Shown here piece by piece: positions 1 to 12,703 of a DNA stretch of 64,000 nt (the first letter of the stretch is position 1; every line of letters starts with the position of its first letter). The notes beneath the pieces are model-generated. The model saw only the letters and a list, made by a program, of their open reading frames with translations. It had not been told where the DNA came from and did not search any database. The position numbers were made by a program, and so were the translations under genes. Location: positions 930,001-994,000 of the forward strand of contig BSDZ01000101.1 in NCBI GenBank assembly GCA_030268105.1, read 5' to 3'. Source of the stretch: Volvox africanus (taxonomy: Eukaryota > Chlorophyta > Chlorophyceae > Chlamydomonadales > Volvocaceae).

Positions 1-2023
1 TACGGCTGCCCTGATTGAAGGGGATCGAAGGGGGCTGGCTGCGGCAGCTTTGCACGAGTGAAACGATGACGGTAGCGGCCAGCAGGTTGTAACTGAAAGG
101 TTTGGAAGTTGTTGATTGATCAGCTGACACTATGTTACTGGCGCCTTAGCCCCTTCTAAGATGCGAAGCCGTGAAACATTAACTCGCCTTGGCCTACAAG
201 AATACAATGCGGGTGTGGATCTTTTGGTTCAGTGTGGATATTTCCTTAGATGCGTGGTACGGAACACGTGGCAAGCACTGTACGGCATGCATGTCCATTT
301 TGTCTCGGTATTGCTGCTTCGGGGCTTGATGTAGCTTTATTGGGTCGCATTGTAAAATCTCAGAACGCCTGCAGGGCTGAATACGTAGTTCGATGAAGCT
401 AGTCCAACAGGAGGCTGTAATCGCAAGCGTAGCCGGACGCCACAGCTGCCAGGGGCAAACCCGAGTCCATCACTCCTGCAATGACAATTGAGGTTTAAGT
501 CATCACACCAGATCGCCAGCTGGCGTCCACCACCCAATACGTGGTTCACAAAATGTATTCGTGATTGCAGGGTCTTGCACACTTCAGCACACTTGTGTGC
601 TGAGGGCCGGTTTAGCTACTGGTCTGCTGGTCGTCGTGTTGTGATCGTCCCCGTGGTGCGGATGCGTGGTACATAGGTAGCATACGTAGAATTTGCCGCC
701 GGATTGAAAGACAGGTAGACTCATCGTTTGGCTACTGCGGCTGGGTTAGATGTCAACCTTATATATCTCGTAACGGTGCTCCGCGAGGGCTCGAGGTTGA
801 CAATAGGGAAAACGGTATATTTACATATATAGATGTACAAAGGAGAACAGGAGATGTACATATGCGGCGGTCCATCAAGCAAACTAGATGCAATCCGCGC
901 ATACGTAGAAGCAGGGCAAAGCTTTACAAAAAGCCCATAAACAATAACGAAAAATGATGTTTGTGAAGTTGCGATTCTAAGATTGCACAAGCAGAGGTGC
1001 ATGGCATAGATTGCCGTGAATAATCATCGGATCATCATAATACAACATAGATTACAGTACATATACGGTAGACCTGCCACGGAATGACTGAATTATCCGC
1101 AAAACAATAGTATAAAACGTTTTTTGGTACGTATCTTTCAAGGGTTCGCATAAACTCTTTTCCGAGTGAGATTTTCAGATGCTTCTATAAAATTATCAGC
1201 ACGCACTTCACTGAAACTATAGGCAGCCCACAACGTTCTCTTTGCATTGTTTTATATAAGTTCACGTCTTTATGAAATAATAATTCTTTTTGCGGTTTCG
1301 GAAGTATGAGTAAGCCATATCGTAAAATGTCAAAATCCTCCAGGCCTCCTCCTTGAAAACTGCCCATTTCCACTGGTGTAGGAGTTGTTGATGTAGTTCG
1401 TTACCATCCTGGGATTCCTAGGATCTCTGTTATGGGTTCAAGCGCCCATGAGCGCTGATCCCTTGTTCGCCGTTCCCGAATTCATTATTTAGATATACAT
1501 CCTTACTATATATACAGCCCAGATATCTTTTGATGCTTCAAGATGCTAATGTTGCTATGCATCTGCCTCGTCTGGATAAGGCCCGGAATGTACCAAAAGC
1601 GCTTACAGCAAGCCGGTACCTAAAGAATCAATATGACACATGCATACTTGCTGCTTCGCTGTAAAACTGGCATCCTGCTTCAAGTCCGTTGAAGATAAGG
1701 CCCCGACATGTTTTGAAAGCACTTGTAAACTATGGCTCCAACATCACTGATTACTTTGTGTGTTTAGTTCATGACAATGTCCTGTGACTACTTTGTGGTC
1801 GAGCGGTCGTAACCTATTTCCAACCACACCACTGAAAACTCTAGCGTTGAACATTGTATTCAACCCTGCTCTCTTCATTGTATTCAATCTGCTGCTTTGG
1901 ATTCCGAGTGTCATACTTGCATTTCAGCGCTCTCTGAAAGGCCTAGTCCTTGCGGCGATGTGTCAATAGTCTCGCCCATGACGTTTCCGGTTTTGGAGGA
2001 TTGTTTCATTCCTGCAAGGCCTC
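1..2023. other. No gene recognised
   Basis: About 2 kb with only short, overlapping reading frames and no run that resembles a known family. Roughly 720-1380 is richer in A and T than the flanks. The last few hundred bases are probably the promoter and 5' leader of the gene starting at 2024, though an earlier non-coding or coding exon cannot be ruled out. Confidence 0.5.
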
Positions 2024-5000
2024 ATGAAACAATTTGCTCTAATATCGCTTGCATGTGCAATTTGGCTTGCCAACAAGAGGCGCCGGAATTCAACATTTTC
2101 AAATACGAACGAGCCTTCTCCAGCGGTCAACCGCTCAAGCACATATGTCATACCGAGGGCTGAAGCACAAGACAACATTCCAGCTGCGCAAGTAGCATCT
2201 GCACCTGCGGGGGCAAGGACACAGCCAGCACCCAGCACTTCAAGCACTGACACCATGCTTCAGTGGACTTTCCTCAGCTTGATGAGTGTTGCACTATACC
2301 TTACGGCAGCCAAGGGCTCTTGGGACGTGTTTGCGGTGCTTGTTGCAGCGGCTGTGCTGCAGCTAAGTGGCCAGGTATGACGCAAGGGGCGGAAGTGAAT
2401 CAACATCGACACTGAAGCGCATATGAACCTTTCCAAAGGAACTATGGGGTTTTCTGCATGTTCACTGCATTAATGTTCGCATATTGAGTCTTGTAGAGCG
2501 AATCGGACTATAGGGTGCCTAGCTCCATGCATCCATGATAATGTTTGGTTCTTACGGTAATTTGCCATTTTCGTCTTCCTTTTCGTTCCCATGATTGCCC
2601 CCTCTGCCCGTCTGACCAGCTGTGTGTTTGCTAGCTTTCGTGTATTCTAGTACATTATTTCGTAGCTTGGTTGTGTCGGGTGACTGGGCGGGTCAGCGGG
2701 GGGGGGGGCGTCACGCTTGCGTGCGCACTCACAGTCGTTCTTCCTAATTTTCCGTTATTTTTTCCTTTCCCTTAATTGGCTGTTCCCTAAAGAGGATATC
2801 TCTCTACCTCCTTTCGAAGTTTGAATTTTATTACGGATGGTCCTAATCATAGTGTTTCCTTAGCCGCAGGTCATCTCCCTACCCTGTCATTTCAACTTTA
2901 TATAATTGGATGGTTTACCATTCCGGTTTCTGAGCTTCGCGGCTCGTTTACTTGCGGCTTGGTGACAACCACCGGTTGTCTCGCCTTCTGGTATTCACTT
3001 TGGCACTATAGCACTACCACTGCATTTTTTAGCGAATGCGCATGGGCAACCCTTTTGATTAAAAGCGGAAATTTCGCCGTCGTATCCCTATTTTTTCCCT
3101 GGCTCCTGGCCCTTGGCCCTGGTCTGTGATTTCCTTTTAATTGCATGGTACATTCGCGGGCCGTCTGCGCCGTGTGTGCAGCGCATGGTCTGGCTGGGAT
3201 CGGATAGCGAAGGGAGCGCCGAAAGCCCTGGCAAGAGGGCTTGTCTGTCCGTTGGCACCGTAACCGCCCAGCGTCCAATTAGTGGCGCCGCAGCCCTCAA
3301 GGCGACTGCGCCAACGCGGTTGCTGCTGCCAGACCAGCGCCTCGGTGGCGTGTGGGTTAAGGTGAGCTGGTGGGTGGACGGTTACCAATTAAGCTAAGGT
3401 AATGAAAGGGGCTCATTAGGAAGTGGGTTACCAGGATTCTTGGCCCGGCTTGCTTGCAAGGGGAAGCATGGTTCTAGACCAATTCGACTGCACGGTGGCG
3501 TGAGCAGGTGTTGCTTTCCATATTTCTGCATGCGTGCCTTTTTGTGTACCCTGTAAGCCTGGGTGGTTGGGAGCCGCGTGTCATCTACTGTTGGTTGCGA
3601 CCGGGATCCAGGAGCACCATCCGAAGTAGTGCCGAGAATCGGGTGGTGCAGAGTTATAGGAGATCTGCTGCACTCTTCAATTAGCTCTCGGTGTATGCCT
3701 TGCTTGATGTGCAACAAACCCACACTTTCCACACTCTTTCGTCCACGAGTTTTGGATGTCCACTTTGGCGCTTCGTCGACCCTCGTTCAGTCCTTAGCAC
3801 GGTCACAAAGGCATATTTCCTCGCTTCCACTGACGCCTCACCGACACAATCGAACTGGGTCACAACACTGATCGCTGAAGTCAGCTAAGTAAATCAACCA
3901 AAAAGGAACGTCCCACTCCAAACCTAGGAAAACGGACCGTGACCCACATTTCACAGGATCCCACACGCTCTGACTCAATGGATGAAGCGACATCAGCGAT
4001 GCGACTCAACGGCATCGTTCGTACCGCCATCCGCCTGATCCGGGGACTGGAGCTGGACCCGGAGGCGCTCAAGGCCGGCAGGTGTGAGCACTTCGCGTTA
4101 ATGAGATCCTAGCCATGTTTGGTGGCATTAGATTGCCCGTATTAAGTACCACCAACCCCACTAAACCGGAAGTATCACGACCGCAGATGTGTTTGCATGC
4201 GGCTTGTTTGGCACATGTCGTATTGGGGTTTCGGACGCATGGTGTATGCAAGGACCAAGCTGCCGATTTGGGCAGGGCTATCAACAAGGCGTGATTGGGC
4301 CACCAGGTACAAGTCACCGACAGAGGAAAAGGGAAAAAGCGCAGTTCCATATTGTTTTCAAGCCGCAGCCCGGCCGTCCTGGTCAGACCTCATGTACCCA
4401 CCCACACGCTCGGGTGCACACTTTAGAGAGGGCGACATGGGGTTTGGGGCTTGCAGCGCAAAGTAGTAGCTTCAGCCCAAAGCTTCGGTCGCCGCCTTGC
4501 CCCGTAAAGAAGAAGCTTTTCTTTTACGACTTCCTCTCGCGGGGTGTCTGCGTCCCGTCGAGCCTTTCACCACATCAACCAACTCCCTAGCTCGTAAGGA
4601 GCGACTCACAGCTTGACACGTTTATTTGACTGCAGCGCTTGCTTTAGTATGGATCCAGACAACGCAAATAGCCGTAGCCGTCCTGACATGTTTTTAACGC
4701 GTCATGTCCTTCCCGATAGGTTTGATATGGCCATCTTCAGCGTTATCACCTTCTTCAAGGTGAGGACCACCTGGCTGGGTAGCAGCGGCCATAGGAACCG
4801 GGGGGCTCCTGCCTGCATTCCAGGCTTGTTGGTGCCACCCGCACATGAAGAAGTACGCCGTGGCCATGCTTCCCTCGATGCCAGCTTTGCCTACTACTTT
4901 CCTCCGTCTCACGTCCCTTCTTACCTTCGTACCTCTCCTGCATCGTCGGCGTCTGCACCATTTGTCTAGTACTGGCAGGAAGGCGCAAATTGTTCTTTGC

Positions 5001-6064
5001 TTCGGGTTCAGAGGGCACCGCTCCCACGGGTTCTTACACGCTGCAGCAGTGTCGTACAGGCATGTTACTGCCACATCATGTTACACCTATTACCTTTTGC
5101 GTCGCCATTTCACACCCAAGTTTCTGAGGTGTTCTGGGGTATCCTGTTTAATGTTTACATCATGCCGACCCTACATACGAAGGATAAGCACTTCTTGTCT
5201 GTTTCATGACCGCAGAAGCCAGACCAGAAAGGTCCTAGACCCTTGATTGCTTAATGGACAGTCTGGCAGTCCTCGGGACCCTCCGAGCCATATAAGGCCC
5301 CTGCCTTGTATTCCCTTCAGGTCCGAGAGAGCTACCTGCTTGATGGAACTGTGGCATCCTACAACCGTAGAGATCTGCGGAGGGGTACGCAAACGCAACT
5401 GATAACATTCTTTAGCTTTATCTTGGCCGATTTGATTCCGGTGTTTCCCGAAGGTCCATGAAGGTCTTCGTCCATACATGTCCGATATCATATCATGGGC
5501 AGCGGACATACACAACCCAAACAACTTTGTAGATTTCATCAAAGACTTGGTTCAGCAGTCGGGGATCTGACTCAATCTGTTTGGCTGTAGAAAAGTTATG
5601 GCTGTGGGGTTGGAGACTGGTTTCAGTAGCTATGTTATGAACCGCGATTGAGCGCCCCTCATGAACCGTAATTTCGTGTCTTCCGTTTGTGCCTTGACCT
5701 TGCACTCTTTTTTACCTGTGTGCACATAGGGAAGCACGCTGCTTTCGTTACCGTACAGCCGGATGGATCCATCGTGCTATCAGTAAGCTGGGGAGAACCC
5801 CTCGCTGGCACCGGTACCGACCACTTTGCTATTGCATCCGCAGCAACGGAGGGACTCGGGCCTGAAAGAGGTACCGCAGACCAGCCGTCGATGGTGGGTG
5901 CGGATGGGAACGTACTGGTTGTGACCTCCACATTTCGTTTGGTAGAGACTGGTCGCACAGTGACATACCGTACGACGTATGTACGTGCCGGCCGCGGACG
6001 CCATCATCAACAGCAGCAGGTGCACGACAATGACATCAGTCGGGTGCCGCAGCAACGGCAGTAA
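2024..6064 (+). CDS. Membrane-anchored calycin (lipocalin/FABP)-like protein, putative
   Basis: Six exons join in one frame: 2024-2374, 3182-3361, 3957-4081, 4720-4759, 5321-5384, 5730-6064, giving 364 residues and a TAA stop. All introns are GT-AG with matching phases. The N-terminal 117 residues have a short hydrophobic stretch at the start and a longer one near residues 80-115, suggesting membrane insertion or targeting. From about residue 160 a domain begins with LGGVWVK, a G-x-W motif like that opening lipocalin and FABP barrels, followed by a helical stretch (RTAIRLIRGLELDPEALKAG) and then alternating strand-like segments (FVTVQPDGSIVLSVSWGEPL; VVTSTFRLVETGRTVTYRTT). The tail is Gln/His-rich. 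The family call rests on pattern only; ligand and location are unknown. The start ATG is the first in the open exon, so an upstream exon is possible. Confidence 0.6.
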
Positions 6065-7451
6065 CAACGGCAGTCACTGGTGTCCTGTCCTCACAGTGTA
6101 ACATCAGGAGCAGCAGCAACGGCGGCGGCGGCGGCGGCAGAAGCAATGGCTAAGGGCACAAAAATCAGCTAAATCAGCGTTTTCAAATTCATAACAACAC
6201 CTAAGCTTGAACTGTGAAGTTCTGTTTGCGGCACGAATAAGCAACTATAACCTTAGGTCTTTTCCATGTCACCTCGTCGGCTGCGGCGCGGCATGTCATG
6301 GAAATGGAGGGTTACGAGCCTGTCAATGCTAAAGCATATATGCCCACACAGCGCGTTTCCACGGTCCAGCCGTGAGATTCAACTTCTGACCATTTATCTC
6401 TAAATGATGTTTTAATGCTCGATGGCCGATTGCGTCTGCCATGACGGATTAGGCGGACTTATTTGAAAGTCGACCATGTTAAAGAATGAGCCAATAATAC
6501 CAATGAAAAGGAATCTTATTTTCTTCCTCTTCCCGTTGATTGAGCGGTTGGAGATGCGCATGTCAGCAGCAGGTGCATGAAAGAAGTTCGTATGGGCCCC
6601 GCAAATGTGATGTGACTGGGGCTGTCTCTCTTCCAGGAACTCAATCGCATCTTGGTGCTCTGAAACGTTACACAACACGTCGCCCCTATGTATGAGGTGT
6701 GGAATCTGGGGCAAGTGAGAGAGAGGATACCTGGTAGCCAAAGACCGTCATTGTAAGGGCCGACAGACCCCCGTAATCCTTTGTAAACCATCCCGGCACC
6801 TCCCTTCCCCGATGCCCTTTTTGTGGCCAGCCTCCTGAACTTCGTGGGGATCATTTCCTCTGCGGCCATCCTGCTCGCGACCTCCGCACCACGCAAAGAT
6901 TCGGGATCTGGAAGCCGCCGCCTCCCTAACCCTAACCTCGAGTAATACAGGCGGCTTGAACCCCGTGCATGCCTGCCGGATGACCCGATCTGCCCAGACC
7001 TCCGATGCATTCCATGTACAAGGTGTAAAGCATTTCAAGCAAGCATGAAATTATGGCCAGGATGATCCCAACGCTTGCTGCCTACTCAACGCGTCGCCCC
7101 CGATAAATAGTCTCTGCTAGCAGGCTTACATCCAAGCATCGTATGGGCACTGGATCCCCATCACCTACTCCTGCCGCCATTCATTAACCCACTCCTTATC
7201 GGTCACGTAAACAGCATCCCAAACCCACACACGCACGCAGGGTAACTCGGCACCGCATTGTCATTAAAATGCTCATGGTCACCATTATGGTATTGGGCCT
7301 TCGCCCAATACCAATGCCACACCTGCCAGCGTTTCAAGCAGCCCCACCATCAGCCTCTCTCTTTCAATGACTGTTCTCACCCTGCACACTGACATGAATC
7401 ACTCCTAGTTTCACCAACCCGATGGCCTTGACTATACCTCCGATCGCCCAT
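6065..7451. other. Intergenic region between convergent genes
   Basis: No gene supported. A TGTAA motif at 6097-6101, 33 bases after the upstream stop, could be the polyadenylation signal of the calycin-like gene. Overlapping minus-strand reading frames between about 6410 and 7040 have no recognisable domain and look like chance. A strong hairpin lies at 7289-7312. Confidence 0.5.
7289..7312. other. Perfect 10-bp stem-loop
   Basis: The arms GGTATTGGGC (7289-7298) and GCCCAATACC (7303-7312) pair perfectly around a four-base loop, CTTC. It lies about 140 bp beyond the stop codon of the minus-strand gene ending at 7452, so it may sit in its 3' untranslated region or just past it. No known element is recognised. 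Confidence 0.7.
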
Positions 7452-9968
7452 TCAGAAACAACACAACCGACGATTCCCATTTTCCTTGCTTTCTTTGCGA
7501 CCTATATACCTTCCATATCCGGTAGCAAGTATCTCCGATGCAGAACTCGATGCGGCAGCAGCACCAGCAGCGGCCTTCCTTGGCCGATGATGCGTCGCCG
7601 GGGGCGATTGCGGCATCATCAGAACGGCGGGCTTCAACAGCGGACGCGGCATGGAGCGCCATAGAAGGTCATCACTGGCAGCTGACGGGGGAGACCCGGT
7701 GATGCCAGCCCCGCCATCGCTGCTCCGGCAGGCTGGGCCCCAAACGCGGGAGAGGGGTAACTTCTGAGGTGGCGATTGGGTCCAAGGAGATCCGGTCCAC
7801 TGCGGCGAGGCACCTGGCGGGTGAAAACCATGGGTCGGTGTCTCCCCCCCCATATGACCGCCCACCGGCGTGCAAAGCACGTCCGTCATTAGCCAGGTGC
7901 GCGTTTTGCTGCCGTGGTCACCGTTTTGGCGGCCAAATTCCCCGGCACTACTGATGATTGAACCAGCCCCAGAAGCAGGTTCTGTATTCTTCAAGATATT
8001 GCCGTGCCTGCCAACAAGACTCCTTCCCAGTCTTCGCTGCTGCTCCCTCTGCCGTTGCCAAGCACTGTCATACGCCCGACTACCGTACCGAGGAGCAGAA
8101 GAAGAGCGTAAGGTGATGGCCGCCCTGGTTACGTGATATGCAAAGCTCTCCTCACTACTGTCTGACAGGGCTCTGGCCACTGTCGCACGGACGCGACTTG
8201 ACCCTCCCGGGCTGCAAGAATTGCCCCGGGAAGTGGCCCCGGCAACCAGCGCTTCCGCATCACGCCACAGGAGCTTCCGTGCCACTGCATGACTTTCCCT
8301 AGCGGATATTGCTAAGCGTGTGTGACCAACATCGCTCTTGCCGCCGCCACCGCCGGGCAATGAATGCAAACGCCGTTGGGCCAGGGAGGTGGATGCCGAG
8401 CGCGATAAGTTACCGGCACCAGCGGAGCCCCGGCGTGCACTGTTCCGGCTCATCCAAGAGGTAAAGGACGCGCCCGCTTCCAGATCCACCGCGGAGGCAG
8501 TGGCGGAAGATGCAGTGCCGTGACTGTCACTACAGAGCCCCTCCTTGGATTCTCCCAATATGGCTGCACGGGCGCGCTCTCGCGCAGCTTGACGCAAATC
8601 TGCAAGCTCCTGTTGCCGCTGCCGCTGCTGCTGCCTCTGATGTACCCACGCCGTTGTCCCGCCCAGCATCTGCTGCACCGCCTGCTCCTCCTCATGATCA
8701 GAATCATCTGTAGAGGTTGTCAGGTCAGAAGCCAGCCGCCTGCCGTAAGGACCACAAGCAGCAACGGCACGGCCCCTGAGCTGATGGGCCGACAAGGGAT
8801 GAGCTCCCATGGTACTAATAGCAGCGCGACCAGCACCTTCACCACGCGGCGAGGAAGGCTGCTTCATTTGCACGCTCGTCTGCGAGCCTGCTGATTCAAC
8901 GTTGTCGTGGGTACCAGCAATCAAGCTTCCAAAACAACGCATTACCCTGCTCCCGCTGCTATCGCTGTCACCGTCACCGCCGCTGCTGAAGTTTCTCCGC
9001 ATTTGAGTCCCCTCCGCTACGTTCGATGGGACTGCACTTGCAACGGAAGGGAAGGCCGCAGAGGCACTGTCCTTGCGGCCAGTGATTTGTCTGGGGGACA
9101 GGTAGGAATACCAGGTCATTCGGGGGGTCGGCAGGTCATCAGAACTGCTTGGGCTAATGGGGGGCTTCGCCCGGAAGCTGAGTAGCTGCGCCTCCCTGAG
9201 GGATCCAGCTGAGCGACCCCCAGCAGAGCGGCGTCCAATAGCTGCAACAAGCCGAACATCCGTAGCAGCTCGTCCCTTGGCATCGCTTCCCTGCCCACCG
9301 CTACGAGCTGTAGCAGCAAGATGCTCGCTGCGGCTGCTGCAGGCCCCGCAGTTGCATACGCCCGTCACCTGGTGGCTGCACGCTTGACTGCTTGCCGCAC
9401 AGCTGCCAGTGATGGCAACCTGTGCCACAGAGGAGTTAAAACTACTCCTGAGCAGAACGCCCGGTGTACGTAGTCCGCTGTTCCTGCCATCTCCGTGCAA
9501 GTGAAGCTCGGTGTCGCTCTCATCTGAGGACCAGGAGGCACTGGGTGCGTGCGCGCTATGTGAGAGGGTGCGCGGGCTGCTGGTAGACGTAGTGGTCTTG
9601 GAGCTGCGCATAGACTTGGCAGAAAGGACGCCGCTGGGAGACAGGTTACCCAACATGGTTTCCACAGTAATCCGGTGCTGCTTGGCAAAGCTCACTAGGC
9701 TGCCCTTGCTCTTTGCATGGGCTTCGATGCCTTTTGATGCAGCCCGCGCCGAAGTGCGTCCTGGCGGGGAGACACCCCCGGAGCGATGATATCGTATTCG
9801 GGAAGCCTTATCATCATGAATATATGAGCGGTCCGACGTGAGGTAGTTGTGATATGAAGAGGGGTAGTCGTCGTCGGAGGAAGAGACAGCTCTCCCTGAC
9901 GATGCCTTAGCACTTGTGAGCTTCCTTCCATGACTTATCCATGCTTCGTCGAATGTCAGAGGCCGCAT
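7452..9968 (-). CDS. Serine-rich low-complexity protein, unknown function
   Basis: An uninterrupted frame encodes 838 residues from the ATG at 9968 to a TGA at 7452. It stays open about 40 bases further upstream and an AG just before the ATG could be a splice acceptor, so a 5' exon may exist. The protein is rich in Ser, Ala, Gly and Arg with acidic serine clusters such as SSDDDYPSS and SDESDTE, typical of disordered, possibly phosphorylated proteins. A short coiled-coil-like run of Gln and Arg (HQRQQQRQRQQELADLRQAA) lies near the middle. No signal peptide, membrane segment or enzyme motif is seen. A possible donor near the 3' end (GGAAG|GTATAT) means the last residues are uncertain. No family recognised. 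Confidence 0.5.
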   Translation of the reverse strand: MRPLTFDEAWISHGRKLTSAKASSGRAVSSSDDDYPSSYHNYLTSDRSYIHDDKASRIRYHRSGGVSPPGRTSARAASKGIEAHAKSKGSLVSFAKQHRITVETMLGNLSPSGVLSAKSMRSSKTTTSTSSPRTLSHSAHAPSASWSSDESDTELHLHGDGRNSGLRTPGVLLRSSFNSSVAQVAITGSCAASSQACSHQVTGVCNCGACSSRSEHLAATARSGGQGSDAKGRAATDVRLVAAIGRRSAGGRSAGSLREAQLLSFRAKPPISPSSSDDLPTPRMTWYSYLSPRQITGRKDSASAAFPSVASAVPSNVAEGTQMRRNFSSGGDGDSDSSGSRVMRCFGSLIAGTHDNVESAGSQTSVQMKQPSSPRGEGAGRAAISTMGAHPLSAHQLRGRAVAACGPYGRRLASDLTTSTDDSDHEEEQAVQQMLGGTTAWVHQRQQQRQRQQELADLRQAARERARAAILGESKEGLCSDSHGTASSATASAVDLEAGASFTSWMSRNSARRGSAGAGNLSRSASTSLAQRRLHSLPGGGGGKSDVGHTRLAISARESHAVARKLLWRDAEALVAGATSRGNSCSPGGSSRVRATVARALSDSSEESFAYHVTRAAITLRSSSAPRYGSRAYDSAWQRQREQQRRLGRSLVGRHGNILKNTEPASGAGSIISSAGEFGRQNGDHGSKTRTWLMTDVLCTPVGGHMGGETPTHGFHPPGASPQWTGSPWTQSPPQKLPLSRVWGPACRSSDGGAGITGSPPSAASDDLLWRSMPRPLLKPAVLMMPQSPPATHHRPRKAAAGAAAASSSASEILATGYGRYIGRKESKENGNRRLCCF

Positions 9969-12703
9969 CGCGTCCTGCTCCGCAAAGTATAAGTACAATT
10001 TGGGCGGCAATTACCAATAACGCAGAAGCAGTGGGAGGCTTACAAAGCCCATAATAATGGCCAAAAATTAAATCGTGCACTGTAAACGTCTAAACGTAAA
10101 CATCTGTAGTCGTGAGACTGCATCAACTCGCCAACGTCTTCTAGTTCGCTGTTTCATTTTAACGCAACTCATGGACCCAAGTTACCTTGTGAATGAAATC
10201 AATTTTAACTTTCGACAGCTCTTATTGTATACGACTTGACGGCATAAATCCTTGAATCACCATGGCGGTTGTTTAACCATGGGAGTTACTTTCGCAAGCT
10301 TTCACAATTTCGGCCAGTTAAATGATGATTTAATGTTGACCATAGTCGCATAAATCTCAATAATGTGGGCTTATTGTATACCATGGAAAAACCACAATCA
10401 AGATGCAACTGTAAATCGTACACCCAACCCAAAGTACGTTATTACCAACAAGTGACATAGAAAAACGAGAACGGTTGAATGAATGAATGATTTTGTTTCA
10501 AGATCGCGAAGGTTAAATAGGAAAAACATATCGAGTCGACTTTTGCAGGCCTCCGACGGTACAAGGTCCATGCAGACACGTGGTATACCATTCGGCGCGT
10601 CATCATCCATACCAACTTTTGGATGTTGAACTTGCATTGAGGGATTGCAACCTGTATGTTTAGGAGACGGCAGGGTTTCTAGGGATGTCCGTGCCGGGTT
10701 TCCGACACTCGCTGCAATCTAGGCAGCAAAGCGACTGTGTAGCTGCGCATATTTGCAGCTTCATTCTTCCGAATAGGTCCCATTAGGAATGTCAAAGGAC
10801 TTGAAATGTGTCCTAATGATGTGCAGTGCCGCAAGCGGCGGCAGTGCCGGTTGCGCGGGAAGAGAGTTTCAGCCTGGGGACCCATAGGCGCCTCAGGCGA
10901 CTTGCCACTCATTTGCCCAAACCTTTGATATAGGTTCCATAAGACACTTAGATACCATTTGAGGGGTTTGTGTAACTTAAGCGATATAGTATGGTGGTTA
11001 TGTTTCGGGGTCTTGGGGCAAGGAACCAGTTGGAACCAATCATTTCGGCAGCGACTTGAGGACATTGCTATTGCAATTGCTTCATGTGTTATGCTCCACG
11101 GTGCTCCGTGCCTTTGTGACTCGCCGACGGATATCCAGCTGCTCGCTTCCGGTAACCTCCACCAACTTACGCCTCACCGTGCATACACTCAGCCCTTTCA
11201 GCCCGACGACCGCCAGAAGCGCGTCAAGCACACATGTAACTACCAGCACAACGACCTCGAAGACAACAATACGTTCCCCAAGGCCACATTGAGGGCCTCG
11301 TTGGCCCTACACACACACACACTCATACACTCCAGCCTCACGTGCCGGACCCCTAGCTCGACCCACAGCCACGCCCATTCGAACCATTCGAAACTACTTC
11401 TTTAGTCTAATATTTCTTCTTTGCTTTTAAACACTTGCTCTTTGGTTGCATTCCTTGCTACCGATGTGAGCTGGTGTGGTTGAGACCCGGATGTACATGA
11501 CGCTCTTACTCCGGGTGTTTTCATTCACCTGCAACGTAAGCATCGCGTGTACGCGTTCCAGGCATTTTGATTCGCTTGCACGTGCAGCATGATGACTCAG
11601 TCACCTAGGTGTACGAACTATGTACGTTTTCCACTAGTATGTCACGACAGCCCCGCAAATAATACACGCGCAAATAATATCCGGTCAGCAGAGTCGATAT
11701 CTGACCTAACTGTGCCCTATATGGTGCTCCGTTCACAATAAGTGGTCAGTATCTGTTCCTCTCCTGCGCCCAAAGTCATCAACTGTCGTATTGGGGTTAT
11801 GTCCCCACGTAGGAAGACATGCGAACCTGGCACTGTCCTTTTTCCGTTCCCAGGCAGCCTAGCTTCAGCGTCATGACCTCCCAGCCAGCGCGACTAAGCA
11901 TAACGGCATGCATCCTTGGCATCGGAATGCGGCGCTCACAGGTGCAGTCAAAAGAGTGCCGCTCATACCAGTGCCGCATTAAATACCGCCAGGCGTCGAG
12001 CCAGGTACTTAGCAGGTACTTCTGTTTGGCGAGGCATCTCTGCGCCTACCACAGTTTGGCTGTGCAATATCGTTGGTTTTAGAAATAGGAGTAGTAGGGC
12101 AATGTTTGTTAGGCGTTGGTAACGATCCAGGGAGATTTCCTCTGGCAGTTCCGGGAAAGGCTATGGTATCTCCAAAGCTGCCGCAACCCAAAAGATCACT
12201 GCTATTATCCCCGCTCATGCCCTTTCACTTCCTACCGATTTGTTAGAACAGCTGCCTGGTGCACATACGTGATTTAGTTCAGACATGCCACGGCGGAAAA
12301 ACATGACACGCAACGGTGCCATTCAAGATGGCATCGACTTAACATACAGCAACGTGTTTCGCTGCAAGCAGTTTAATGTTTATACTCTCCTTTCGCTCGT
12401 AAGGCACGTATGAGCCAGTAGGTTCAGACGACCTTAAGACCTCAAAACATCCACTTTGTGAGCGCACGTGTATGTGCATGACTGTACGATCGGCAATCCA
12501 AAATGAGTCAGCACACGAGTATCTTAAACCTTTTACCCGGCAGGAAAACATTACAGCCTTATGACACTGTATTTCTTTTCAAGGAGTTTGAGGCGCTGTA
12601 TTTGCCTTGTCTGGGCATTTTGGTTTTGTCACGTCTCACGTGCAAGGTTACGATCTTTAGAAGACGCATTCTAGCCTTCCTTGCGCTAAAAGATTCAACG
12701 AAC
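9969..12703. other. Intergenic region with no recognised gene
   Basis: About 2.7 kb between divergent genes. Short frames near 10679-11405 overlap on both strands and show no domain. There is a short CA run near 11310-11325. The open frame continuing upstream of 12704 to about 12503 is treated as 5' leader of the aminohydrolase gene. Confidence 0.5.

Noticed and set aside
2821..3129. Hydrophobic 102-residue frame that looks like membrane segments
   Set aside because: It lies inside the first intron of the calycin-like gene, starts without a usable ATG, and T-rich intron sequence mimics hydrophobic residues.
6920..6938. CCCTAACCCTAA interstitial telomere-like motif
   Set aside because: Only two copies; too short to call a telomeric remnant.
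6516..7010. 164-codon minus-strand frame
   Set aside because: Overlaps a second frame of similar quality, shows no domain and no supporting splice structure.
12503..12703. Upstream in-frame extension of the aminohydrolase
   Set aside because: The added 67 residues have no family similarity and would bury the signal-like N-terminus.
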